In this document: in pieces, positions 33,183 through 41,928 of the stretch
How positions within the stretch are numbered: the stretch's first letter is position 1
Layout of the letters: every line of letters starts with the position of its first letter
Assembly (NCBI GenBank): GCA_024236015.1
Contig: JACKLK010000011.1
Coordinates: forward strand, 1 to 64,000
Direction: 5' to 3'
Origin: Rhodoferax sp.
GTDB lineage: Bacteria; Pseudomonadota; Gammaproteobacteria; Burkholderiales; Burkholderiaceae_C
Length of the DNA stretch: 64,000 nucleotides
Program-made: the position numbers and the translations under genes
Notes under the pieces: model-generated
Told to the model about the DNA's origin: nothing
The model's input: the letters and a program-made list of their open reading frames with translations, nothing else
The model's database searches: none

Positions 33183-34901
33183 TCAAAACAGGAAATACCG
33201 CTGCGCCATCGGCAACACCGTGGCCGCTTCGCAGGTCAGCAACACGCCATCGGCGTGTACCGCATAGGTCTGCGCGTCGATCTCCATCTTGGGCGTGTAG
33301 CTGTTGTGCACCATGTCGCCCTTGCGCACGTCGCGGCAGCCGCGCACGGCGCTGAGGGTCTTGGCCAGGCCGTAACGCGCCGCTATGCCCGCCGCCAGGC
33401 CGGCCTGCGAGACGAAGGTCAGCGAGGTCTTGGCAATGGCGCCGCCGAAGGCGCCGAACATCGGCCGGTAATGCACCGGCTGCGGTGTCGGGATGCTGGC
33501 GTTCGGGTCGCCCATGGCCGCCAGCGCGATCGATCCACCCTTGATCACCAGCGCCGGCTTGACGCCGAAGAAGGCCGGTTTCCAGACCACCAGGTCGGCC
33601 CACTTGCCGACCGCGATCGAACCGACCTCGTGTGCGATGCCGTGCGCCAGCGCCGGGTTGATGGTGTATTTGGCGACGTACCGCTTGACGCGGTGGTTGT
33701 CGTTGCGCTCCGGGTCGCCCGGCAGCTTGCCGCGCTGCACCAGCATCTTGTGCGCGGTCTGCCAGGTGCGCACGATGACCTCGCCCACGCGGCCCATGGC
33801 CTGGCTGTCGCTGCTCATCATGCTGATCGCGCCCAGGTCGTGCAACACGTCCTCGGCCGCGATGGTCTCCTTGCGGATCCGGCTCTCCGCAAATGCCAGG
33901 TCTTCGGCAATGGACGCGTCCAGGTGGTGGCAGACCATCAGCATGTCGACATGCTCGTCGAGCGTGTTGACGGTGTAGGGCATGGTCGGGTTCGTGCTCG
34001 AGGGCAGGAAGTTGTCGTGCCCGACCACGCGCAGGATGTCGGGTGCATGGCCGCCGCCGGCCCCTTCGGTATGGAAGGCGCACAAGGTGCGGCCCTTGGT
34101 CGCGGCGATGGTGTTCTCGACGAAACCCGATTCGTTGAGCGTGTCGGAGTGGATCGCAACCTGCACGTCGGTGGCTTCGGCCACGTCCAGGCAGTTGCTG
34201 ATCGCTGCCGGTGTCGTGCCCCAGTCCTCGTGCAGCTTGAGGCCGATGACGCCGGCCTCGACCTGTTCGTGCAGTGCCTGCGGCAGGCTGGTATTGCCCT
34301 TGCCCAGGAAACCCAGGTTCATCGGGAACGCGTCGGCCGCCTGCAACATGCGTTCGATGTGCCAGGCTCCCGGCGTGCAGGTCGTGGCCAGCGTGCCCGT
34401 CGCCGGACCGGTGCCGCCACCGAGCATCGTGGTGATGCCGCTGGCCAGGGCCTCGTCGATCTGCTGCGGGCAGATGAAGTGGATGTGCGAGTCGATGCCG
34501 CCGGCGGTGACGATATTGCCTTCGCAGCTGATGATCTCGGTGCCCGGCCCGATGACGATGTCGACGCCGCTTTGCGTGTCCGGGTTGCCGGCCTTGCCGA
34601 TGGCCACGATGCGCCCGTCCTTGAGGCCGATGTCGGCCTTGACGATGCCCCAGTGGTCGACGATGAGCGCGTTCGTCATCACGGTGTCGACGGCGCCGGC
34701 CGCGCGGGTCTGCTGGCTCTGGGCCATGCCGTCACGGATCGTCTTGCCGCCGCCGAACTTGACCTCTTCGCCATAGCCGCCGGCACGCAGCGTGTAGTCG
34801 TCCTCGACCTCGACCACCAGGCCGGTGTCGGCCAGGCGCAGCCGGTCGCCGACGGTGGGGCCGAACATTTCGGCATAGGCACGTCGGGAAATCGTGGCCA
34901 T
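33183..34901 (-). CDS. ureC: Urease alpha subunit UreC
   Basis: The 572-residue catalytic subunit that hydrolyses urea to ammonia and carbamate. Nickel ligands appear in GGIDSHIHFICPQQ; the carbamylated Lys in GVIGLKLHEDWG; the flap His in MVCHHLDASIAEDLAF. Length and motifs are complete, so it should be active once nickel is loaded. The start overlaps the ureB stop by one base. Its accessory genes ureEFG lie beyond the inserted toxin-antitoxin pair. Confidence 0.98.
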   Translation of the reverse strand: MATISRRAYAEMFGPTVGDRLRLADTGLVVEVEDDYTLRAGGYGEEVKFGGGKTIRDGMAQSQQTRAAGAVDTVMTNALIVDHWGIVKADIGLKDGRIVAIGKAGNPDTQSGVDIVIGPGTEIISCEGNIVTAGGIDSHIHFICPQQIDEALASGITTMLGGGTGPATGTLATTCTPGAWHIERMLQAADAFPMNLGFLGKGNTSLPQALHEQVEAGVIGLKLHEDWGTTPAAISNCLDVAEATDVQVAIHSDTLNESGFVENTIAATKGRTLCAFHTEGAGGGHAPDILRVVGHDNFLPSSTNPTMPYTVNTLDEHVDMLMVCHHLDASIAEDLAFAESRIRKETIAAEDVLHDLGAISMMSSDSQAMGRVGEVIVRTWQTAHKMLVQRGKLPGDPERNDNHRVKRYVAKYTINPALAHGIAHEVGSIAVGKWADLVVWKPAFFGVKPALVIKGGSIALAAMGDPNASIPTPQPVHYRPMFGAFGGAIAKTSLTFVSQAGLAAGIAARYGLAKTLSAVRGCRDVRKGDMVHNSYTPKMEIDAQTYAVHADGVLLTCEAATVLPMAQRYFLF

Positions 34902-35230
34902 CAGGCGTCTCCTTGCTGGGTGTCGTCCAGCGGGCCGTTGGTCTCGCCGCGAAATCCGTACACCGCGCGTCGGCCGGCGTAGTCCAGCAGTTCCACCGTG
35001 CGTTGTTGTCCGGGCTCGAAGCGCACGGCGGTGCCCGAGGCGATGTTCAGCCGCATGCCGCGTGCGGCGTCACGGTCGAACGACAGCGCCGCGTTGGTCT
35101 CGGCGAAGTGGTAGTGCGAGCCGACCTGGATCGGCCGGTCCGCGGTGTTGCGCACGACCAGCGTGGCGGTGCGCCGGCCGGTGTTGAGCGGGTGTTCGCC
35201 GTCGCCCGGCAGCAGTTCGCCGGGAATCAT
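34901..35230 (-). CDS. ureB: Urease beta subunit UreB
   Basis: A 109-residue structural subunit (MIPGELLPGDGEHPLNTGR; VGSHYHFAETNAAL; VYGFRG). The ATG overlaps the stop of the small membrane protein gene by one base, so I prefer it over the GTG one codon upstream. It is separate from UreA, the usual proteobacterial three-subunit arrangement. Confidence 0.97.
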   Translation of the reverse strand: MIPGELLPGDGEHPLNTGRRTATLVVRNTADRPIQVGSHYHFAETNAALSFDRDAARGMRLNIASGTAVRFEPGQQRTVELLDYAGRRAVYGFRGETNGPLDDTQQGDA

Positions 35231-35412
35231 CACTTGCCGCCGCGCGTGAACCAGACCGCCGCCGCCAGTGCCACCGCCAGGCCGACCAGCCCCCAGGCAT
35301 CGGTCGCATGCCAGTGGCCGCCCGACATCCCGTGGCCGTCGTGGGCCTGTACCGGCAGCGCCGCGAGTGCCGACGCGGCCGCCGCGATGCCGTATTGCAG
35401 GGGTTTCTTCAT
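35230..35412 (-). CDS. Small His-rich membrane protein within the urease operon
   Basis: A 60-residue protein with a cleavable signal peptide (LQYGIAAAASALAALPVQA), a short His-rich periplasmic stretch (HDGHGMSGGHWHATDA) and one C-terminal membrane span (GLVGLAVALAAAVWF). A strong AGGAGC site precedes the ATG, and its stop overlaps the ureB ATG, so it is a true coupled gene between ureA and ureB. The His/Met pattern suggests nickel or copper binding at the cell surface, perhaps helping nickel entry. I know no named family. Confidence 0.8.
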   Translation of the reverse strand: MKKPLQYGIAAAASALAALPVQAHDGHGMSGGHWHATDAWGLVGLAVALAAAVWFTRGGK

Positions 35413-35422
35413 GATGTTGCTC

Positions 35423-35725
35423 CTAGACAATGGGTTGATGCACCGTGACCAGCTTGGTGCCATCCGGGAAGGTCGCCTCGACCTGGATGTCCGGCAGCAT
35501 CTCGGCGATGCCGTCCATCACGTCCTCGCGGGTCAGCACGGTACGGCCTTCGCTCATCAGCTGGGCCACGGTCTTGCCGTCGCGTGCGCCTTCCATGACG
35601 GCGGCACTGATCAGCGCCACGGCTTCCGGGTAGTTGAGCTTGAGGCCACGGGCCTTGCGCCGTTCGGCCAGCAGGGCGGCGGTGAACAGGAGCAGCTTGT
35701 CTTTTTCGCGGGGAGTGAGTTCCAT
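35423..35725 (-). CDS. ureA: Urease gamma subunit UreA
   Basis: A 100-residue subunit matching the canonical length: MELTPREKDKLLLFTAALLA, then LNYPEAVALISAAVMEGARD and ATFPDGTKLVTVHQPIV at the end. It is the first gene of the ureA-ureC operon and is divergent from the transporter-kinase gene, with 83 bases between the starts. Confidence 0.98.
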   Translation of the reverse strand: MELTPREKDKLLLFTAALLAERRKARGLKLNYPEAVALISAAVMEGARDGKTVAQLMSEGRTVLTREDVMDGIAEMLPDIQVEATFPDGTKLVTVHQPIV

Positions 35726-35808
35726 GGCTGTGTGATCGGGCTGTTGAACCATTATGTTGCAAGGGCCGTGCCGGGCCATACGCCGGATGGCGCAGGCCGG
35801 CGATCGCC

Positions 35809-38800
35809 GTGGCATGGAACCTGCTCGGCCGTGGTGTGAACCACACCATTCCCATCGTTCCCGAGGCGAGCGACGCGCCGCAGCGTGTGGTCAAGGTGCG
35901 CCGGGACTACAACACCTGGGTTGCCCGCGAGACGATGGAGGACTACGCGTTGCGGTACACGCCGCAACGCTTTCGCCGCTGGTCCGAGTGGCGGGTGGCC
36001 AACACCGCCTTCGGCGCGGCGTCGTTCCTGATCCTCGAGGCCGTCGGCGCGACGCTGCTGGTGCAATACGGTTTCGTCAATGCGTTCTGGGCGATCCTGG
36101 CCACCGGGCTGATCATCTTCCTGGCCGGCCTGCCGGTGAGCGTATACGCGGCGCGTTACGGTGTCGACATGGACCTGCTCACGCGCGGCGCGGGGTTCGG
36201 CTACATCGGCTCGACCGTCACCTCGCTGATTTATGCCTCGTTCACCTTCATCTTCTTCGCGCTCGAGGCCGCCGTCATGGCCTATGCCCTCGAACTCGCG
36301 CTGGGCATCCCGCCGCGCTGGGGCTACCTGATCTGTGCGCTGGTCGTGATTCCGCTGGTCACCTATGGCGTGTCGGTGATCAGCCGGCTGCAGGTCTGGA
36401 CCCAGCCCCTGTGGCTGGTGATGCTGGTCGTGCCGTTCGCCTATGTGCTGATGCGCGATCCCGGTGCATTTGCGGGTGTGACGCACTATGTTGGTGAGAA
36501 GGGCGGCGACGACGGTTTCAATCTGCACCTGTTTGGCGCGTCGCTGACCGTCGGCATCGCGCTGATCACGCAAATGGGCGAGCAGGCGGACTACCTGCGA
36601 TTCATGCCGGTGCGCAGCGACGCGAACCGCCGTCGCTGGTGGTTCGGCGTGCTGGCCGGCGGCCCGGGCTGGGTGGTGCTGGGCGTGATCAAGATGATCG
36701 GCGGTGCCCTGCTGGCCTACCTGGCGATCACCCACATGGTGCCGATCGAACGCGCCGTCGATCCGAACCAGATGTACCTGGCGGCATACGAATACGTGTT
36801 CCCGCACTACGGCTGGGCCGTCGCCGCCACCGCATTGTTCGTCGTCGTGTCGCAGATCAAGATCAACGTGACCAATGCCTACGCCGGTTCGCTGGCCTGG
36901 AGCAACTTCTTCTCGCGCCTGACGCACAGCCATCCCGGGCGCGTGGTGTGGGTGGTCTTCAACACCCTGATCGCCTTCATGCTGATGGAGATGAACGTGT
37001 TCCAGGCCCTGGGCGACGTGCTGGGCCTGTACTCCAACATCGCCATCGCGTGGATCATGGCGGTGGTGGCCGACCTGGTCATCAACAAGCCGCTGGGCCT
37101 GTCGCCGCCGGGCATCGAGTTCAAGCGCGCGCACCTGTACGACGTGAACCCGGTGGGGGTCGGTGCGATGGTGCTCGCCTCGGCCTTGTCGATCGCCGCG
37201 CACCTGGGCCTGTTCGGTGCGCTGGCGCAGGCCTTCTCGGCCGTGATCGCGATGGCCACGGCGCTGACGGTCGCGCCGCTGCTGGCCTGGCTCACCGGCG
37301 GTCGTTATTACATCGCGCGGGCGCAGGCGCCCGATGCCGACACGCAGGGCACGGCGGTACCCGCCGTGCACCGCTGCGTGATCTGCGAGCGCGACTACGA
37401 AGGGCCCGACATGGCGCATTGCCCGGCCTACCAGGGGCCGATCTGCTCCTTGTGCTGCACGCTGGACGCGCGCTGCGGCGACCTGTGCAAGCCGCACGCC
37501 AGCCTGTCGTCGCAGTGGTCGGGCGCCTTGCGCTGGTTGCTGCCACGGCGCATCTGGCCCTACCTGGACACCGGACTGGGGCATTTCCTGCTGCTGATGC
37601 TGGTCATCGTTCCGTTGCTGATGACCGTGTTCGGCCTGTTGTACCGCCAGGAGGTGCAGGCCCTGGGCGCGTGGGCGCCGGACGCCGCGGCCGTCGGCCA
37701 CAGCCTGCGCGCCGGTTTCCTCAAGGCCTTCATGGCGATGCTGGTCGTTGCCGGCATCGTCGCGTGGTGGCTGGTGCTGGCGCACAAGACCCGGCAGGTG
37801 GCGCAGGAGGAGTCGAACCGGCAGACCCATCTGCTGATGCGCGAGATCGAGTCGCACAAGCAGACGGACGAGGCGCTGCAGCATGCCAAGCAGGTGGCCG
37901 AGCGCGCGAACCAGGCCAAGAGCCGCTACATCAGTGCGATCAGCCATGAATTGCGCACACCGCTCAACAGCATCCTCGGTTATGCCCAGCTGATGGGCGA
38001 AGACGTCGGCGTGCCGGCCCATCGCCGGCAGGCCGTGAGCGTGATCAAGCGCGGCGGCGAACACCTGCTGTCGCTGATCGAAGGCACGCTGGACATCGCC
38101 CGCATCGAGAGCGGCAAGCTGACGCTGGCGCTCAAGCCGATGCGCTTCGCCGATGGCGTGCTGGAGATGGCCGGCATGTTCGAGCTGCAGGCGGCAGACA
38201 AGGGCCTGGGCTTCCGGTTCGAGGCCGAGGGCAGCCTGCCCGAGATCGTGCGTGCGGACGAGAAACGGGTGCGGCAGATCCTGATCAACCTGCTGGGCAA
38301 TGCGATCAAGTTCACCTCCACCGGCAGCGTCACGCTGCGGGTGCGTTACGCGCGCGAGATGGCCACGGTCGAGGTCGCCGATACCGGGCCGGGCCTGACC
38401 GAGCGCGAGCTGGCGCAGATCTTCGAGCCGTTTGCGCGGGGCACGGCGCCGTCGGCCCATGGCGCGCCCGGGGCCGGCCTGGGCCTGACCATTGCCAAGA
38501 TGCTGACCGACCTGATGGGGGGCGAGCTCAGTGCCAGCGGCACGCCCGGCCAGGGGTCGGTGTTCCGGGTCAAGCTGTTCCTGCCCGAGGTACACCATCC
38601 CACGCCGGCGATCGCCTCCGCCGTGGCGCCGCCGCGCCAGCGCCGTGCCTATGCCGGCGCGCGCCGCTCGGTGCTGGTGGTCGACAACGAGGAGGCCGAC
38701 GCCACCTTGCTGGTGCATCTGCTCGCGCCACTGGGCTTTGGCCTGCGCACGGCCTCCAGCGGCCACGACTGCCTGGACCTGCTGGCCGCCGGCTACCGGC

Positions 38801-39309
38801 CGGACGCCATCCTGATGGACCTGGCCATGCCGGGCATCGACGGCTGGGAGACGATTCGCCGGCTGCGCCGCATCGACCCCGACCATGCCTGCATCGCCAT
38901 CGTGTCGGCCAATGCCTTCGACAAGGGCCTGGACAACGACGTGGGCATCCGGCCCGAGGACTTCGTCCTCAAGCCGGTGCGCCACGGCGAGTTGCTGGAC
39001 TGGCTGGGACGGCGGCTGGATCTGCACTGGCTGGAGGAGGCGCCCGCGACCGTGCCCGAGGTTGTCCCGCCCGCACCCGCGGCGCCCGTGGCCTGGCCGG
39101 CGCGCAGCATGGTGCTGGCCCTGCAGGACGTGGTGCAGCTGGGGTATTACCGCGGCATCATGAGCCAGCTCGCGCAGATCGAGCAGGCCCACCCCGAATG
39201 CGGCGATTGGCTCACGCAGCTGCGCACGCTGGCGCGGCAATTCCAGTTCGAGGCCATGGGCCGCCTGCTCGCTCCCGCGCTCGACGCGTCGACCGCCACA
39301 CCACCATGA
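35809..39309 (+). CDS. NCS1 permease fused to a hybrid histidine kinase
   Basis: A 1166-residue membrane sensor. Residues about 40-500 form an NCS1 (cytosine/allantoin-type) transporter with about 12 spans. Residues 520-562 are a cysteine cluster (CVICERDY, CPAYQGPICSLCC, CGDLCKPH) that looks metal-binding. Two more spans follow, then HisKA with H713 in SHELRTPLNSILGY, an HATPase domain (DTGPGLTERELAQIF, then GAGLGLTIAKML) and a receiver domain with D1004 in MDLAMPG. A fused transporter and kinase suggests that substrate transport or binding drives phosphorylation, as in the SSS-kinase CbrA. Its location between ureA and urtA points to urea or a related nitrogen compound as signal (inference). 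The GTG start has no strong ribosome site. Confidence 0.88.
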   Translation: MAWNLLGRGVNHTIPIVPEASDAPQRVVKVRRDYNTWVARETMEDYALRYTPQRFRRWSEWRVANTAFGAASFLILEAVGATLLVQYGFVNAFWAILATGLIIFLAGLPVSVYAARYGVDMDLLTRGAGFGYIGSTVTSLIYASFTFIFFALEAAVMAYALELALGIPPRWGYLICALVVIPLVTYGVSVISRLQVWTQPLWLVMLVVPFAYVLMRDPGAFAGVTHYVGEKGGDDGFNLHLFGASLTVGIALITQMGEQADYLRFMPVRSDANRRRWWFGVLAGGPGWVVLGVIKMIGGALLAYLAITHMVPIERAVDPNQMYLAAYEYVFPHYGWAVAATALFVVVSQIKINVTNAYAGSLAWSNFFSRLTHSHPGRVVWVVFNTLIAFMLMEMNVFQALGDVLGLYSNIAIAWIMAVVADLVINKPLGLSPPGIEFKRAHLYDVNPVGVGAMVLASALSIAAHLGLFGALAQAFSAVIAMATALTVAPLLAWLTGGRYYIARAQAPDADTQGTAVPAVHRCVICERDYEGPDMAHCPAYQGPICSLCCTLDARCGDLCKPHASLSSQWSGALRWLLPRRIWPYLDTGLGHFLLLMLVIVPLLMTVFGLLYRQEVQALGAWAPDAAAVGHSLRAGFLKAFMAMLVVAGIVAWWLVLAHKTRQVAQEESNRQTHLLMREIESHKQTDEALQHAKQVAERANQAKSRYISAISHELRTPLNSILGYAQLMGEDVGVPAHRRQAVSVIKRGGEHLLSLIEGTLDIARIESGKLTLALKPMRFADGVLEMAGMFELQAADKGLGFRFEAEGSLPEIVRADEKRVRQILINLLGNAIKFTSTGSVTLRVRYAREMATVEVADTGPGLTERELAQIFEPFARGTAPSAHGAPGAGLGLTIAKMLTDLMGGELSASGTPGQGSVFRVKLFLPEVHHPTPAIASAVAPPRQRRAYAGARRSVLVVDNEEADATLLVHLLAPLGFGLRTASSGHDCLDLLAAGYRPDAILMDLAMPGIDGWETIRRLRRIDPDHACIAIVSANAFDKGLDNDVGIRPEDFVLKPVRHGELLDWLGRRLDLHWLEEAPATVPEVVPPAPAAPVAWPARSMVLALQDVVQLGYYRGIMSQLAQIEQAHPECGDWLTQLRTLARQFQFEAMGRLLAPALDASTATPP

Positions 39310-40268
39310 ACACCTCTTCGCTGGACCGGACCCTGGATCGTGCCAACAACGACGTGGTGCTGATCGTCGACGACGTGCCCGACAACCTGGCGGTGCTGCA
39401 CGACGCGCTGGACGAGTCCGGCTATACCGTGCTGGTGGCCACCGACGGCGCGTCGGCGCTGCGGCGCGCTGCACAGGCCTTGCCCGACATCGTGCTGCTC
39501 GACGCCATGATGCCCGGCATGGACGGCTTCGAGGTGGCCAAGCGGCTCAAGGCCGATCCGACGACCGCGCATATCCCGATCGTCTTCATGACCGGCCTGA
39601 CCGAGACCGAACATCTGGTGGCCGCGCTGGACGCCGGCGGTGTCGACTATGTCACCAAGCCGATCAAGCCCAAGGAGGTGCTGGCCCGCATGCATGTGCA
39701 CATGCAGGGCGCGCGCCAGGCACGCCAGGCGCGCAACGCGCTCGATGCCTTCGGATATGCCAGCATCACGGTGCGCGCCAGCGACGGACGGCTGATGTGG
39801 CAGACGCCGCTGGCCCGTGACCTGCTGCTGCAGTATTACGGCACCAGCGCACCCCAGGCGCCACAGCCGGTCGTGGACTGGTTGCGGCGCCACCTCAAGG
39901 ACGCCGAGGCCCAGATCGAGCCACCCCGCCTCAGTGCCGAACAGGGGCCGCGCCGCCTGACCCTGCGGCTGAATCGCCAGACCGGCGACGACGACTGGCT
40001 GATCGTGATGCAGGAGGTGTCGGAGGCGGCCGTCGTCGAGTCCATCAGCCTGGCCTTCAAGCTCACGGCCAAGGAGGCCGAGGTGTTGTACTGGGTCATC
40101 AAGGGCAAGATCAACCGCGACATCGGCGACATCGTGGGCTCGAGCCCCGCCACCGTCAAGAAACACCTGGAGCGGGTCTATGCCAAGCTGGGCGTGGAGA
40201 CCCGCACCGCGGCCGCCGGCATGGCCATGAGCCGCATCCGCCAGTTGCATCCCAATTTCGAAGGCTGA
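39306..40268 (+). CDS. LuxR-type response regulator
   Basis: A 320-residue regulator with an N-terminal receiver (VLLDAMMPGMDGFEVAKRL; switch region VDYVTKPIKPKEVL), a middle PAS-like segment and a C-terminal LuxR HTH (LTAKEAEVLYWVIKGKINRD, then SSPATVKKHLERVYAKLG). The ATG overlaps the kinase stop, so the two are cotranscribed and surely a pair. It probably activates urt and perhaps ure genes. The palindrome before urtA is a candidate binding site. Confidence 0.9.
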   Translation: MNTSSLDRTLDRANNDVVLIVDDVPDNLAVLHDALDESGYTVLVATDGASALRRAAQALPDIVLLDAMMPGMDGFEVAKRLKADPTTAHIPIVFMTGLTETEHLVAALDAGGVDYVTKPIKPKEVLARMHVHMQGARQARQARNALDAFGYASITVRASDGRLMWQTPLARDLLLQYYGTSAPQAPQPVVDWLRRHLKDAEAQIEPPRLSAEQGPRRLTLRLNRQTGDDDWLIVMQEVSEAAVVESISLAFKLTAKEAEVLYWVIKGKINRDIGDIVGSSPATVKKHLERVYAKLGVETRTAAAGMAMSRIRQLHPNFEG

Positions 40269-40390
40269 TCCCGACCGGTGCCGGCGCGCGTGGCGGATGG
40301 TGCCGGTGCCGCCCGAACGCCGCGTGCGGGTGGCGGCCTGCCGGCGGTCGCGGGGCCCGCATACGCCATGCGGCGTATTTCAGGGACTAC

Positions 40391-40400
40391 GGGATATCCC
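40391..40400 (+). promoter_or_regulatory. Palindrome upstream of urtA
   Basis: GGGATATCCC with flanking TAC/TA, about 97 bases before the urtA start, in the 228-base gap after the response regulator. The size and symmetry fit a LuxR-type binding site; this is inferred. Confidence 0.5.
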
Positions 40401-40496
40401 TAGCATCCCAACGACCGCATCAGATCCGATCCCCGCATCGAGGTTGGTGTGGCAACAACCGCTTTTTTGCAGACCCCATCAACCGGAGCAGCCCAC

Positions 40497-41780
40497 ATGC
40501 AACGTCGTTTCACACTCAAGGCACTTACCGCTGCCGTCGCCCTGGCCGGCCTGTCCGCCGTGCCAGCCCACGCCCAGTCGGGTGACACCATCAAGGTCGG
40601 CATCCTGCACAGCCTGTCGGGCACCATGGCCATCTCCGAGACCGTGCTCAAGGACACCGTGCTGATGGCGATCGACGAGATCAACGCCAAGGGCGGCGTG
40701 CTGGGCAAGAAGCTCGAGCCCGTCGTCGTCGACCCGGCCTCGAACTGGCCGCTGTTCGCCGAGAAGACCAAGCAGCTGCTCGGCCAGGACAAGGTCTCGG
40801 TGATCTTCGGCTGCTGGACCTCGGTCTCGCGCAAGTCGGTGCTGCCGGTGGTCGAGGAGATGAACGGCCTGCTGTTCTACCCGGTGCAGTACGAAGGCGA
40901 GGAGCTGTCCAAGAACGTGTTCTACACCGGCGCGGCGCCCAACCAGCAGGCGATTCCTGCCGTCGACTACCTGATGAGCAAGGACGGCGGCGCCGCCAAG
41001 CGCTGGGTGCTGCTGGGCACCGACTACGTGTATCCGCGCACGACCAACAAGATCCTGCGCGCCTACCTCAAGAGCAAGGGCGTGAAGGAGTCGGACATCG
41101 ACGAGAAATACACGCCGTTCGGCCACAGCGACTACCAGACCATCGTTGCCGACATCAAGAAGTTCTCCGCCGGCGGCAAGACCGCCGTCGTGTCCACCAT
41201 CAACGGCGACTCCAATGTGCCGTTCTACAAGGAGCTGGGCAATGCCGGCCTCAAGGCCAAGGACGTGCCGGTGGTGGCGTTCTCGGTGGGCGAGGAAGAG
41301 TTGCGCGGCGTGGACACCAAGCCGCTGGTCGGACACATGGCCGCATGGAACTATTTCATGTCGATCAAGAACCCGACCAACGACGCCTTCATCAAGAAGT
41401 GGAGCGACTATGCCAAGGCCAAGAACATCGCCGGCCACAAGGACAAGCCGCTGACCAACGACCCGATGGAGGCCACCTACATCGGCATCAACATGTGGAA
41501 GCAGGCCGTCGAGAAGGCCAAGTCCACCGATGTCGACAAGGTCATCGCCGCCATGGCCGGCCAGACCTTCACCGCACCGTCGGGCATCACGTCCAAGATG
41601 GACGAGAAGAACCACCACCTGCACAAGTCGGTGTTCATCGGCGAGATCAAGGCCGACGGCCAGTTCAGCGTGGTGTGGAAGACGCCGGGTCCGGTCAAGG
41701 CCAAGCCGTGGAGCCCGTTCATCGAAGGCAACGACAAGAAGCCCGACGAGCCCGCGAAGATGGAAGTGGCCAAGAAATAA
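40497..41780 (+). CDS. urtA: Urea ABC transporter substrate-binding protein UrtA
   Basis: A 427-residue periplasmic binding protein of the branched-chain amino acid/urea type. A signal peptide (LKALTAAVALAGLSAVPAHA) is followed by IKVGILHSLSGTMAISET, the UrtA segment IFGCWTSVSRKSVLPVVEE and NGLLFYPVQYEGEE. It starts urtABCDE. Three hairpins separate it from urtB, which would allow more binding protein than permease to be made. Confidence 0.97.
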   Translation: MQRRFTLKALTAAVALAGLSAVPAHAQSGDTIKVGILHSLSGTMAISETVLKDTVLMAIDEINAKGGVLGKKLEPVVVDPASNWPLFAEKTKQLLGQDKVSVIFGCWTSVSRKSVLPVVEEMNGLLFYPVQYEGEELSKNVFYTGAAPNQQAIPAVDYLMSKDGGAAKRWVLLGTDYVYPRTTNKILRAYLKSKGVKESDIDEKYTPFGHSDYQTIVADIKKFSAGGKTAVVSTINGDSNVPFYKELGNAGLKAKDVPVVAFSVGEEELRGVDTKPLVGHMAAWNYFMSIKNPTNDAFIKKWSDYAKAKNIAGHKDKPLTNDPMEATYIGINMWKQAVEKAKSTDVDKVIAAMAGQTFTAPSGITSKMDEKNHHLHKSVFIGEIKADGQFSVVWKTPGPVKAKPWSPFIEGNDKKPDEPAKMEVAKK

Positions 41781-41788
41781 GGCCGCAG

Positions 41789-41891
41789 CCGATGGCCGCC
41801 CCAACCGTGGCGGCCATCGGTGTTCCGGATGGCGCCTGGCGCCGTCCGGCTGACCGATCACAGGATCGTCGATGCGCCGCCATGGCGCATC
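41789..41891 (+). other. Three tandem hairpins in the urtA-urtB gap
   Basis: Stem 1 is a perfect 12-base pair, CCGATGGCCGCC (41789-41800) with GGCGGCCATCGG (41809-41820). Stem 2 is CCGGATGGCGCC (41825-41836) with GGCGCCGTCCGG (41838-41849), with one G-T wobble. Stem 3 is GATGCGCC (41871-41878) with GGCGCATC (41884-41891). They probably protect the urtA mRNA 3' end and reduce expression of urtB-E. Confidence 0.7.
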
Positions 41892-41928
41892 GCGCGATCG
41901 ACGACAACCCTAGACGAATGGCAGATTC

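Noticed and set aside
35752..39474. A 1240-codon open frame on the minus strand opposite the transporter-kinase gene
   Set aside because: It mirrors a high-GC coding gene, has His/Arg/Gln-rich low-information composition and no recognisable domain. The + strand gene has clear NCS1, HisKA, HATPase and receiver motifs.
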